In this document: piece after piece, positions 35,792-47,700 of the stretch | Position numbering within the stretch: position 1 is the first letter of the stretch | Layout: every line of letters begins with the position of its first letter | NCBI GenBank assembly: GCA_016987375.1 | Contig: PJRA01000160.1 | Coordinates: 2,150,419-2,214,418 of the forward strand | Direction of reading: 5' to 3' | Length of the DNA stretch: 64,000 bases | Source: Brachionus koreanus | Lineage: Eukaryota; Rotifera; Eurotatoria; Ploima; Brachionidae | Program-made: the position numbers and the translations under genes | The notes under the pieces: model-generated | The model's input: the letters and a program-made list of their open reading frames with translations, nothing else | The model's database searches: none | What the model was told of the DNA's origin: nothing

Positions 35792-36184
35792 GCCAATATG
35801 AATCAATGAAAATGTGCTTTATTCATTAATAACATTTTTCTTATTTTTTTTCTCATTCATTAATAAATTTTCAGAGCTTTGATATGATTTTTTTGCTTGA
35901 ATTTGAATGTTTTATTGAATAGCTGGTTTCATAAAATGAGCAGCTATTTTATTTTACGAAACATCATTTTATTTATTTATTTTTTTTATTTTTTGTTAAA
36001 ATATCTTGGATGCTAATGATGGTAAAATATTACTTAAAATTGATTTTAAAATTTTATCCTTTCTTTTTTAAAAACTAATGAAAAAGAAGTCTTATCCACA
36101 ATTATTAAAAAAATATTAAATAAAGAAATTTTTTTTTTTGATTTTGAATATTTAAAAATAAATAAAAGAAAATTTGTTTTTTAT

Positions 36185-37020
36185 TTAACTTAAAACAAAT
36201 AATATGAATATACGTACTTTAGTGTCTACTAATTTGGCATCCATGTATGACCATAAGTTCTCGATTGTATTGAGATCTGGTGAACGGGTACACCATGGTA
36301 GAACCTCAATGTTCTGCTCTTTGAACCAGTCGATCACTGAGTGAGCAGTATGTGCCGAAGCGTCATCTTGCTGAAAAATCCAAGGGCCATTTGGCATTTG
36401 GCTTCAACAGATGGTAAAAGATTGTTTTCCAAGGTGTTGATGTAAACAAATTGATTAATTCTTCCTGTATAAATGTTGCATATACCTGTGCCTTTGTAAC
36501 CTCCAACGTTTTTTAGCCTTGGCATACAGAACTTAGGATGGAACTTTTTTTTAAGCCTTTTTACTATTACTCTTGATTTACGATTAAAGACGTCGAAATT
36601 GGACTCGTCACTGAAGATAACTCTGGACCAATCATTAACCATCCAATTGAGTCTCTGTATACATCAGTTATATCTTTTTTGTCTATAATTTATGCTTAGA
36701 AGGGGTTTTCTGACCGCTTTATAAGGCTCTAAACCTTTTTATTTTGGAGAAATCTCATTAAAGTATACTAACTTATCCTAAACCCTTGAGTCTTAGAATT
36801 AAAATCAGTGGCGAGTTTTTGATAGCTAGATGTTGGGTCTTTTCTAATCTCTCTAAAAATGTAAATTTGTAAGTTAGCTTTCGGAGTCTACCAGAACGAC
36901 TTCGATCTGACCGTACCAATCTCTTCATATCGTTTTTTAGTTGAAGAGACACATTTTGGAGATACACCTAACAGCTTGGCAATCTGAACTTTTCAGTAGA
37001 CCCACGGTCTGCCATTTTAA
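36185..37020 (-). pseudogene. Tc1-type transposase relic, frameshifted
   Basis: Minus-strand pieces in different frames give, in order, an N-terminal start (MADRGSTEKF near 37018), an HTH region (GVSPKCVSSTKKRYEE-like, then GRLRKLT), the first catalytic block VIFSDESNFDVF, the second block FQQDDASAHTAHSVIDWF and the third block SPDLNTIENLW. This is the DD34E pattern of Tc1-like transposases. Frameshifts occur near 36395 and in the HTH region, and the C-terminus after IENLW is lost. Terminal inverted repeats are not obvious. It lies between the two microgene copies. Confidence 0.88.
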
Positions 37021-37543
37021 TGGGCTTGACACATTTTTACATATATGCAAAAATTAATCATAAAAGTGTGAAAAAAGTTTGATATAACTGTTTAATCTTT
37101 TGGAATATCCGAATTTCTAAACTTTTGAACTGTCTTTTATTTTTTAATTTTTATAGGAAGTTTTTTGATTATAAATATTTAAGAGTTAATTATATTTTTT
37201 TCCGAGTGTGCAATATCAAATTGTAGAAGAAAAAAAACTCTACAGATCTCTTATCAGATCTCTACAGTGTTTTTAATTTTTTGCTTAAAGACTTAGTTTT
37301 TCGTCAAATTTAATAAACAAACAATTTTAGCTAAATAAAATAATTAATTTCTAAACTTAAGCAACACACTGTTTGACAGCAAGATGTTATCGAAACCGTA
37401 GCTTCTATTATTACATCGATAAAAGATCCTATTTTTAATTACAACAAATAACAGGATGGCATCTTATTTATAATTTATTTATGACTCATAAAAAATTTGT
37501 TTTGTTTTGGGTCAAATTTTATTAATCAAAAAACTAGCTAAAA

Positions 37544-39505
37544 TCAGTAATTTAAATCTAAATTATTGTATTGAGATAAAGCTAAAAGAGAAACAGCATA
37601 AGTATATGGCGTAGATGACCAAAATGGAAAGATGTTCTCTTTCACATTATATCCAATAAAATCAACGGGAGTAGATACATTAAAATGTTTTTGTTTAATC
37701 AATTTTAGAAATTCTGATTCTTCTATAGAACCCTGAACCCCATAGATTATTTCTCCTAAATCCCCTGTATTAATTTTATCCGGATCTGTTTTAGTACCAT
37801 TTAAGAATTGAACAAAATTAGCAGGATACCAAAAAGGCAATGAATTAAAGCCTTTAACACTTCCTGAAAAAAATGCATTAAATGTCTTGAATTTTTTCCC
37901 AAGTACATTTTCTTTTAACCAATCTATACTTGTTTGTACCAATTGCTTAACATCATTTGGTGTATTATTCTTCCATACTAATGAATTAGTATCCGGTCGT
38001 TGATATGTCCAAGTGGCGATCAGAATATTGATTGCCTGTGCTGTGCTAAAAAGAGCATCTTCATTTTTTGGATCAGGTTTTCCAAAAATGTCTGTATCAT
38101 TCAACCCTAAAAAATCTCTAAAATGAGTTTTTCCCGGACCATCTTGAATCTGCCATTTTAACAAATATTCAGTAGCTTTATTTTCAAAAGCATCTCGTAA
38201 ATAGCTCTTTGCTTCTAGTAGAATATCACTAATGCTCTTAAAAGTATCAAAGTATGCTTTACTTCGGCCATTTTTTGTAAAATAAACAAATTTTTCAATT
38301 TCATTTTCAATTAAAAATATTGAGCGACTGGCATACCACAAAAAGTTAAATGTACTTGGATAATATACTTGAGCTAGATCTGGCCTGTCTGAAAAATTAC
38401 TCTTTATTGCCCACGAAATAAATTTTGTAGTGTTGAGATAAGTTTGAATCATTTCAGGACTTTGAAGAAAATTCTGGGCAAAATTGTTAATATTATAAAT
38501 GGAAGCAGATGTGATTCCATAGATAGTATTTGCAGAAACTGTAACATCTACATTGTTTACACTAAATGGCATTGAAACACTCAAATCTTTAAGTTTTCTT
38601 TGCTCATCAATATTTTGAATCCATGTGGTAATTAAATTTAAAGGACGATTTTGTTCAAAAGCTTGTTGAATGAATCCGCGAGCAAAATAGAAAGTACGAG
38701 GATCAATTGTATTTTCATTGGGATCTTGACTAAATGGCTTATAGGCATATTTATTAGTCACCTCAACCAAATGGTTAATATCAGTATTGTTTTGAATCCA
38801 TGATTCGTATGATTGTGGATAAAGATTTTTCAATTTGTATAAAGTTGCACCAAGACCTAAGTTTAAATATGTATCATCAAAATCGGGCGGAATACAAAAT
38901 GCTTTTATTGATTCAGTTCCAAGTTGTCGAAATTCTTCAGCATATTTTATTAAATTCTCAAACTTCAATATTTCAAGAATCTTTTCAATCGAGTCCCATG
39001 GTATGTGCTCAATATTCAAGGCAACATTTCTTATGTTATCTGGTTGCTGTTGCCATACTTTATAAGTCGAATTGAAAATTTGTGGCCAAAATGTTCGAAT
39101 TAAACTGTGCTGAAAGTTGTTATCATTTTTATTATTGTAAGCTCCAATGGATTCCAAAGCAAGTTGAAGACGATTTGCATCAAAAATGGGAGCACCTTTT
39201 CCATACAAATTTGCTTCAAGGAGTGTAGTTATGATCCAACCAGTAGAAAACATGTCATTGTCAAATACAGCTGTTATTTCTCCACTACGAACCTCATGAG
39301 CAATTGGATTTCCGAATACATTTATTCGAATATCAGAGCGGAAAAGACCCTTTTTCTCCGCCCATTTGAAAGGAGGCTTGTATTGCTGTTCATGGAGAAC
39401 TTGGTAAGAATTTATTCTGTCTTCTAGCTCTTTAAGTATGTCAGCAGATGCTACATTTTGGACAAATGCAACAATTAAAACTATTGTTTTAATGTAAAAT
39501 CTCAT
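37544..39505 (-). CDS. Secreted intronless protein with a DFDDT motif, function unknown
   Basis: A single-exon frame of 653 residues. A signal peptide is clear: MRFYIKTIVLIVAFVQNVAS, with cleavage likely near Ala21. The mature protein has many helical, Trp/Tyr-rich segments (FSTGWIITTLLEANLYG, FYFARGFIQQAF, FLWYASRSIFLIE, AINILIATWTYQ) and several N-glycosylation sites (NST, NTT, NDT, NVS). At residues 206-212 is PDFDDT, followed by YLNLGLGATLYKL. DxDDT is the acid motif of class II terpene cyclases, and repeated helices fit an alpha/alpha toroid, but no QW repeats are obvious and a secreted cyclase would be unusual. Being intronless and richer in GC than its neighbours, it could be a retrocopy or acquired gene. 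Function remains unknown. Confidence 0.85.
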   Translation of the reverse strand: MRFYIKTIVLIVAFVQNVASADILKELEDRINSYQVLHEQQYKPPFKWAEKKGLFRSDIRINVFGNPIAHEVRSGEITAVFDNDMFSTGWIITTLLEANLYGKGAPIFDANRLQLALESIGAYNNKNDNNFQHSLIRTFWPQIFNSTYKVWQQQPDNIRNVALNIEHIPWDSIEKILEILKFENLIKYAEEFRQLGTESIKAFCIPPDFDDTYLNLGLGATLYKLKNLYPQSYESWIQNNTDINHLVEVTNKYAYKPFSQDPNENTIDPRTFYFARGFIQQAFEQNRPLNLITTWIQNIDEQRKLKDLSVSMPFSVNNVDVTVSANTIYGITSASIYNINNFAQNFLQSPEMIQTYLNTTKFISWAIKSNFSDRPDLAQVYYPSTFNFLWYASRSIFLIENEIEKFVYFTKNGRSKAYFDTFKSISDILLEAKSYLRDAFENKATEYLLKWQIQDGPGKTHFRDFLGLNDTDIFGKPDPKNEDALFSTAQAINILIATWTYQRPDTNSLVWKNNTPNDVKQLVQTSIDWLKENVLGKKFKTFNAFFSGSVKGFNSLPFWYPANFVQFLNGTKTDPDKINTGDLGEIIYGVQGSIEESEFLKLIKQKHFNVSTPVDFIGYNVKENIFPFWSSTPYTYAVSLLALSQYNNLDLNY

Positions 39506-40154
39506 TTTTTTATAAAAAAGAGCATTGAATTTTATAGGTATTTATGTTATTTTAAAGTCTAAGATTAAATTTGAGAAATTTTAAAAATGTTGATAAAAAT
39601 CACATTTAAACTTCACGAGAATAAAAAATTTACTTCTATTTAAATCGCAGATTTTTTTTATTTTAAATAAATATTAAACTATGTGTTATTTTATTCTGAT
39701 TATTTGATTAGATTGTTTTTTTAGCTATCACAAAAATCTTTTTAAAAGAAATTAAATAGAAATTTCATAATGCAAATCAAAAATATTTTTAAAGTTCATC
39801 AAATTTTTAGTTATTAACCGTATTAAAAATAATATTAAAGAGAGTTCTTAATATATTTATCAAAGCAAATTTACTTGTTTAAATTTTGAAAAACCAAAAT
39901 TTAAAACTAAAAAATATAAGCTTATTAAATTAAAATTTACTTGATTCCTTAACAAACATTCTATAATAAAAAAAAATTTTTTTGAATGATTAATACTAAT
40001 AATGTAGAAATAATTGTCTTTCAAAATTTCGTTCTGCTTGAATAAACTATTGATTTAAAAAATTTCAAAATATATGAGCAATAATTTATTAGGAACAGAA
40101 TTAATTTTCTAGTTTATTGACGCAAGTAATGGAAATTTCGTACACAATATAGAA

Positions 40155-40199
40155 TATAAAAACGATTCAAATTTAAAAAAAAAAACAAAACAATCAGTT
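40155..40199 (+). promoter_or_regulatory. Putative core promoter of microgene copy 2
   Basis: TATAAAA at 40155-40161 and an initiator-like TCAGTT at about 40194-40199 are kept from copy 1, despite differences in the A-rich sequence between them. Confidence 0.4.
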
Positions 40200-40234
40200 C
40201 AATTATTTAAAAAACAGTATCAAGTATTAAACAA

Positions 40235-40315
40235 ATGGGTGCCGGAAGATCAAGATGCTACGGATATGGATATCCAGCTTATGGTGGCTATGGTTACGGA
40301 AACTATTATTACTAA
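40235..40315 (+). CDS. Gly/Tyr-rich 26-residue microprotein, copy 2
   Basis: Identical at all 81 coding bases to the copy at 35711-35791 and predicts the same peptide (MGAGRSRC start, Gly/Tyr repeats, NYYY end). Both copies keep the TATA-like element, the A-rich leader and a downstream AATAAA-like signal (attaataaattttc). Substitutions and indels between copies fall only outside the coding part, which hints at either very recent duplication or purifying selection. It is upstream of the minus-strand secreted gene and downstream of the MAST gene. Confidence 0.62.
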   Translation: MGAGRSRCYGYGYPAYGGYGYGNYYY

Positions 40316-40479
40316 GCCAATATGAACCAATGAAAATGTGCTTTATTCATTAATAACATTTTTCTTATTTTTTTTCTCATTCATTAATAAATTTTCAGAG
40401 CTTTGATATGATTTTTTTGCTTGAATTTGAATGTTTTATTGAATAGCTGGTTTCATAAAATGAGCAGCTATTTTATTTT

Positions 40480-41736
40480 CACTAAATTTATTTCTCCTAT
40501 TATATTGATTATTATATTATATTGATCATTTTTGAATTCTTTTTTAAATTATCAAAAAATATTAAATTAAGATATTAGTTTTTTGCCTTTGAAATTTTAA
40601 TTTAAAAATTAAATGTCAAATTTAATTAGATTAAATTATTTATATAAATTTAAAGGATTTTTTTCTCTTTATTGAAGTTAAAGTTTCAGTGAATTGACTT
40701 TTAAAAGATTTCAAGTCAAGTCAAATAACATTTTTTTTATTTCAGGAGAATGACAACAAAAAAAAACAACTCTAAAAATTTAAGTTAATATTTTTCCTAA
40801 GTATTTTACTTTTTTTTTAACTTTATCATAAAGATACAAAGATAAAACATTAATGCAAAGAAACAAGGAAGCAAGAGGAGAAAAATTAGCGAGTCTCTCG
40901 TTTGGACTGTAATCTTAAAAAAAGAAAATTGTTTTGGACTGTGTATTTATTGAGTTAAAATATCCAATAAATTTAGTTCCTTTAAAACATGCCAGAGATA
41001 TGACGGCCTCGCCTATTTTTAGAATCATAAAAATGTTTTAATTGTTTTTAATATTTGAAATTATTAAATTTTTTGTTTGTTTGTTCTTAAATTTAAACAA
41101 TATTTTGTCTAAAAATTTAACAAGTTATTTAATAATTTTAAATAAGAAAAATACAAGTGTGGGAAAGAAAATTAAAAATAGGTAAATTTTTTATTTAGTG
41201 AAAACAACAAATTTCGTAAAAAATTTCTAAGAAATATAATAAATAAAATTTTAATTACATTTTGAAATTTCCAAAAAAAAAATTAAGAGTAATCGTATAA
41301 AGAAAAAAATAGAATTCTAATGATCGAAAAACATTCGAGACATTTCAAGGAAGCAAAAATTCGAATATTTTTGTTTCTTAAATCAAATCTTTAAACAATC
41401 ATCTTAACAATCAAAAAATTCACTAAACAAATACCGCTAATCATTATTCAAGGCTTTCATTCGAAGCCTTTATATACCAGGTTGTTTTTCTACTCTCGGA
41501 ATTTACTCTATTTACATGACCATATCTTAAATAAGCATTCAAATTTCTAAAATTTAAAAATCTCTCTCTTAAATCAGGAAAAAGAGATACAAGCCAGAAT
41601 TGTGAAAAAAAATACTATATCTGTCAAAAACACAAAAACAAAAATTTACAAACAAAATAAAATTTCTAATCATTTTTTTTAAATAAGTCTATTTTTCGAT
41701 AACAGAATTAGTTGAAGGTGAAGAATTTTGGTCTGC
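40480..41736. other. Intergenic between microgene copy 2 and MAST copy 1
   Basis: AT-rich. It holds the 3' flank of the MAST gene. No other gene is seen. Confidence 0.45.
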
Positions 41737-44700
41737 TTATTCATCATTCTGTTTAGATTGAGAAGGAGCGATTAGCGATGTCTGCACTGATGTCAATTTT
41801 CCGTAAGTAATAACCAGACCATCACTTGTGGCCAATGGACTTGGATTATGCAATTGTGATTGTTTTTCCTTTGGCTTTTGTTTTTCTTGTTTTTTTTGCT
41901 GCTTTTCTAATTTTTGACTATTCTTATTCTGTGAACCTTTAATAGTCGAAAATGGTGACAAATTCAATTTGGAATTTGAATTGGCCTTGCTTATTAAACT
42001 TGATTTAATAGATGAAATCAAAGATGGCTTTGAATTTTTTGCTATTTGAGATTTAGTTTTTGTATCCGTTTCGTCGTTTTTGCCCAATCCTTTACTTACT
42101 ACTTCACTGAACAAAGGCTCACTTTTTTCACTCTTTTGATCGATCTGTTCGGGCGAACTTATTGCCTGAAAATGATGATTTGGATCAAAAACATGAGGAT
42201 TTGGACGATCTCCGCAAATAATTGATGGATTACTTGGGTTGCCAGATCCAGCTGTAATTGTATTGTCATTATCCGTAAAGCTTATTTCGTCCATAAAACT
42301 ACTGGTGTTTGAACAAGATGATCCGCGAGTAGTATTCACATTTTGTGATAAAACAGCGTTTGTATGAGATCTATTATTTGTTTGCTCTCTCTCAAAATCG
42401 AATTTTGTATTATCCAACACGATCATCGAGTGTGGTCGATTTCTTTGAATTTGGCTAAAATTGTTGAGGCCAGTAGACATAACATTCATCATAGGCTGTG
42501 TAAAATTCACTGGACTTTGAGGATGTGCGGGTGAATTAGGAAAATTATTAATTGGAGAAGTAGCATTACTCATTTTAAAGGGATAAAAATTGGCCAAGTG
42601 CAGATCAGTTGCGGACATGTTACGCTTGGTCAAATTACTAGCATCTGGCATTGTATCAATCAAGTTGTTGTTAAAATGAAGAGGATGTGGTTTTGGTGAT
42701 AAATTTCCACATGTATTGCGTATATTATTGTTAAATGAATTATTTAAAGATGATGAAGATGACGATGAAGATGATGACTGAGGCACTTGAACGTGCTGAA
42801 GTTGAAATTGCTGCTGTAATTCATGCTTGTGAGCATTGGCGTATTTTTCACTTAACTTACGAAAGAGGCAAGATTTTTTCTTTCTTTCTTGATGCACTGG
42901 TTGACTCGGCTGAATAAAGCCTTGAATTGGTAAGCCATGCTGGTACAAATGAGGATTTTGAAAATTTTGTGGGTTAAATGAGCTTTGAATATGATTTCCG
43001 CTATAATAAGAAATATGCTCATTGGAACATGCACCCACACTGCGCCTACTTGAATTAGAGACTAATGAAGAAGTTGAACTGTTTGTAGAATTGGATGAGA
43101 GAATATATGCTGATAGAGGTGGGTTCAAAAAATTGGAAGATTCTTGATGATTGAAATTTGGAAGTTGATTTTGATAGTAAAAATTTTGTTGTTTCGGATG
43201 GCTAAATTGACGAGTTAGTTTTGAAGAGTTGTAATTGTCATGATTGTTTCTAGCAAATTTGGTTTTTGAAGGTGATCGCTTGCGTCCACCTGTTTTTATA
43301 TTAGCTTGATTTAATTGGGTTGTATTCAAACAAAGTGTATTGTTCACACTGGACATTATAAGTTTGACAATTTCATGATGCATTTTACCACAAGCAATTT
43401 CGTCATTTACATGCGTTATTATGTCATTTACTTTGAGACCAGCTGAAAAAGCTGGTCCTTGGTGATCTATTTGCACAACTAAGTGTTGAATTGTGTAAAA
43501 GTCTGAATCTCCGTAAAAAACCTTGATGGCCCTTATCACAAAACCATAGCCTCTCGAACTACGCTTGATGAAAATTTTTGGATTCTTCAAACCCTGTTGA
43601 ATTAGTTCGTTTAGCGGATTATTATCGACATATTGAGGTGGTAATAATTGATATTGACTGAATTGATTGAAATTTTGATACGGCAAATAGTGGGCATGTG
43701 TTGACAGCAATGGAGATACATTTAGCCTTGGATTTGATCCTGAATTTACGCGTTCAAAATTATTTCCTTCAAAAAAAATGATTTCTAAGTTAATAAAATT
43801 GATTCAATAAATTCATAGAAAATAGTGAGCAAAGACTGATAGAAAAAAAAAGCAAAAATTGCTTATATTATTCAATAATCTCATTTTCTTAAAGAAATAA
43901 ACATTCTTTTTTTAGATTTAAAATTTAGATTTATTTTTAAATTTTTTAGACATAGATTTAAGTAAAATTAGATATTAGTTGATTGATCAATTTTCCAAAA
44001 TTATTTTAACATTAAATTATAAAACAAATGATAATAAATTATTAAATTAATATTTTTGAATATCTATTGAAGCTTTAGGTTTCTTTTGATTATTTTATTT
44101 TTTAATTAATAATTATCTAGAGACAATATTCTCATTTAAAAAATAAAAATCCAAAGAAATTTAGCAAAATAATTGAAATAATTCTATTGAACATATACAG
44201 TATTGTGTTTAATTTAATTTAATCTAAAAGAAGTAAACTTAATTTGCGGTTCGAAAATCAAGATAATCAAAATCTCAAGAAAAAATAAAGAAGCCAGAAG
44301 TAAGAATGATTAAAAAAAAGACAGAAACTAAATGGTTCTTTTGGAATGTGATGTTGTCTGAATTTTTTTAATTTATTTATTTAAAATGTTATTTAGGCAG
44401 AGCCTTGGCTGGTTGGAATGGAGACTTAGTCCTTCCTTTCAGCCACATGAAAATATTTTTGAATAATAAAACTTGTTTTGAGAGAATGTATGGTTAGATT
44501 AGAGTTGAATTTTAAATTTAGCTGTGAATTTTAGCAAAATTATTTGAATAAATAGCATAAAAATTGAATAAATTGAATAGTTAAAACTACAGTAGAATTA
44601 GGTATTAGGATTAGAATCTGGGGCTATTTTAAAGAATAAAATTTCTGAATTTTTTTAAAATTTCGATTTGTTGATACTCAAAGATGTGTAGCTTCTTACT

Positions 44701-47700
44701 TCTATCAAAAGATTTGTAAAGACAAGACATTCATATTTTAATAAGAAAGAGCCTCTGCATCGAGCAAGATTAGTGAATGAATGATTCTAAGATGGTGTGC
44801 TATCTTAGCTTGCGAAAATTCAATATCTAAATTGCATTAAAAATTCATAGGGTTTATTCGACAAAGAGACTGCTCAAAAGGTTCCAAGGTAATTGATCAA
44901 CTGAAGAAAATTGTTCTTAATATTCTTAATAATGTAATAAAACTTATAACTTTATAGACATTTATAGAAATTTTACTGTTGAAGCATTTTAGAAGTAAAT
45001 TTTCTTGAATAAAAATTTTATAAAAGTTAATTTACTTTTGTAATTTGTATTTGCAAGATGTTGATTGGACTTATACACATGACTATTATTATTATAACCC
45101 AAGTAATTTTGATGATTAATTGTTGGGGAAGTTGATAACATTCCAGAAGAAGTGATTGATGAAGACCATCTATTTAACTTATTATTTGAATATTGACTAT
45201 TCTTATTCTCATTATAATGATGATTTCGTGTTTTTTTAGAATTTTGATGATTAGCAAAATTTTTATTTGGCTTTGTCCATACTTGTTGAAAGCTCTTTTT
45301 TTGTTGATTTTGAATCTTGTTTGTTGAAGTAGGTGTAGTTTGATGTGATAAAGCATTATCAGAGTTATTCTCATTGTTATGCTTTGTCTCAAAGCCAATT
45401 AAAGATGATGATGAATTTGAAACCAAATGAAAGTCTTCTTTACTAACCGAATTTTTGTTAATATCTAAAACGCTCTTTGTGGTTGTTGTAGTTGATGTAG
45501 ATGATGAAGATGACTGGGAATCTTTTATTCTATTATTTTCAGTTTCATTAGGAGTTTTAGCGGGTGAAGAAGGCTCCAAATTATTTATCTCGGATTCATT
45601 AGAAGCAATTTTTTCTTCATTTTTTAAAATATCTAATGGTTCGGTTAAATTTTTGGAAATTTTGATTGTTTCTTTGCAATTAATGTCCGACTCTCGGTTG
45701 TTAGAATCATTGAATGTAATCGGCGAATTGTTGGATATCGTGCTAAGCCTGAATTTTGATGAACATGAGGAGAAACTAGCAAATAGTTCATTATCTGTTT
45801 CATCATTTAAATCATTATTTAAATTATCTTCTGCTTCATTTAGCATTAATTTTTTATTCAATAATTCGGTAAGAACTTTATCTTCATTTGGATTGTTTAA
45901 AGATAAACAAGATTCAGCTTTGCTAACCGGTTCAGTATTTGGCATGGACGAAAAACTTAAATTCGAAGGTGCATGTGAGTTAACTGAATTATGATTATAT
46001 CGTTCAGATCTAGTGTCAAAATAGCTGGTATCATCGGGACCATCAAGCTGTGGAATAAATTCAGCTTTTATCCGCAAAAGATTGTTCCAATCAAGAAAAT
46101 TAAAAAATGGATGTTGTTTTATTTCAATAGCTCCATTGGCACCCAATCTTTTCAATGGATCATGAGCTAGTAAGCTTAATATTAAATTTTTTGCATCTTC
46201 TGGTATTTGAATGATGTCGTCATCGTCTTCAGGCCAACATATTTCACCATTTATCACATTCGAAAATAACTCTTCAGGTGTATTTCCGTTGAATGGAGCA
46301 ATACTTGTAAAAAACTCATACAAAATAATTCCCATAGACCACCAGTCAACTGTTTTGCCATAACTTTGTCTCAATATAACCTAATTTAATTTTAAGAGAA
46401 TAAAAAAAAAATAAAGTTGGCTTAATTTTTGTTTTAGTTGACAAATACCTCTGGTGCCAAATATTGCGGTGTTCCACATATTTGTTTATCATTGAATTCT
46501 TTGCAATAAAGATCTCGCATAAAATCATCGTCTTCATAAAAGTTGGTGGTCAAATTCATTAGACCAATTTTTGATAGGCCAAAATCAGTCAGTTTAATGT
46601 GACCTAGTGATGTAATAAGCAAATTGTCAGGCTTAAGATCGCGATGAATAATTCCATAGTTGTGTAAATACTCTACGGCTAGTGTAGCTTCGGCAAAATA
46701 AGTTCTGGCCATGTCTAAAGGTAATGGTCCCATGTTTTTGATCAGTGTGGCCACATCACCGCCTTCTACATATTCCATTACCATACACAAATGCTTTTTG
46801 GTTTCAAATGTACAAATAAGAGCGACAACAAATGGATTATCGGTAAATGTCATTATGTCTCGTTCAGTAAACACTTGTTGTATTTGATTCCGCAAAATTA
46901 TATTTTGTTTCTTTATTTTTTTCATGGCAAATCTATGACCCAAAGTTTTGTGCCGGATAAGAAAAACCGCTCTTAATTTACAATTATTAGTTTCTTATAA
47001 TATTTTCAAATAAAAAATCAATTTTTTTTTAAAACTAAATATAATCTTTTAATTAATGATATTAAGCAATATTGTACCAATAAAAGTCTGAATTCCTAAG
47101 TTTTCAAATAGAATTATCTAGATGAGTTAGAAAACTAATTTTTAAAAATCGATTTAATTTTTTAAAGATTTTTGAGAATTTTCTTGAAATGATATTCTAG
47201 TTTTAAATTTGAAAATTGAAGCTTAAAAGAACTTCACTGCTAATCTAATTTTTTAAAAACTGTGTTATGTATGAAAATATTGATATCTTAGAATTTAAAC
47301 TTTTAAAACATAAAATTAATTTTAATCTTTAAATCTAAAATAATTAGGAATTAAAAATTTTTTCAATTATTATACACATGAAACTTCTTTTTTTTCCTTT
47401 TGACTCCTTTTGGAGCATAAGGTCACATGAAATTATTTAATTAGATAAAATTTTTACCCATAAGCTCCATTGCTTATTAACTTGATTTCTTCAAAATCTT
47501 CTTCTTTTGGTGAAACAACTATTTGTGAATCAGTTTTATTGATTGATGTTGAAAATTCATTAGATAACATTTCGTCACCAGAGTATCCACTGGTACTATT
47601 ATTACTTGTAATTGAATTCGTTCTATTTAAAGAATGAATGTTCTCTTCTCCGCTATTTAACTCTATAATTGGATCTCTGTCAATGCCTAGCTTTGATATA

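Larger units (their letters stand above)
35383..35955 (+). repeat. 573-bp direct duplication, copy 1
   Basis: This block is about 98 per cent identical to 39907-40479, with a few substitutions and small indels (for example caaatgttctg versus caaaatttcgttctg). It contains upstream sequence, the Gly/Tyr microgene and its 3' region. The copies are in direct orientation 4524 bp apart. Confidence 0.93.
39907..40479 (+). repeat. 573-bp direct duplication, copy 2
   Basis: Second copy of the block at 35383-35955, same orientation. Identity stops abruptly at both ends: atttt-acgaaac in copy 1 against atttt-cactaaa here. Confidence 0.93.

Noticed and set aside
44395..44450. GC-richer patch in MAST intron 8 resembling a retroelement 3' end
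   Set aside because: Too short and without coding, poly-A or repeat partner in the window.
45455..45994. 179-codon plus-strand frame
   Set aside because: Antisense shadow of the Ser/Asn-rich MAST linker; a similar shadow at 63227-63583 lies antisense to copy 2.
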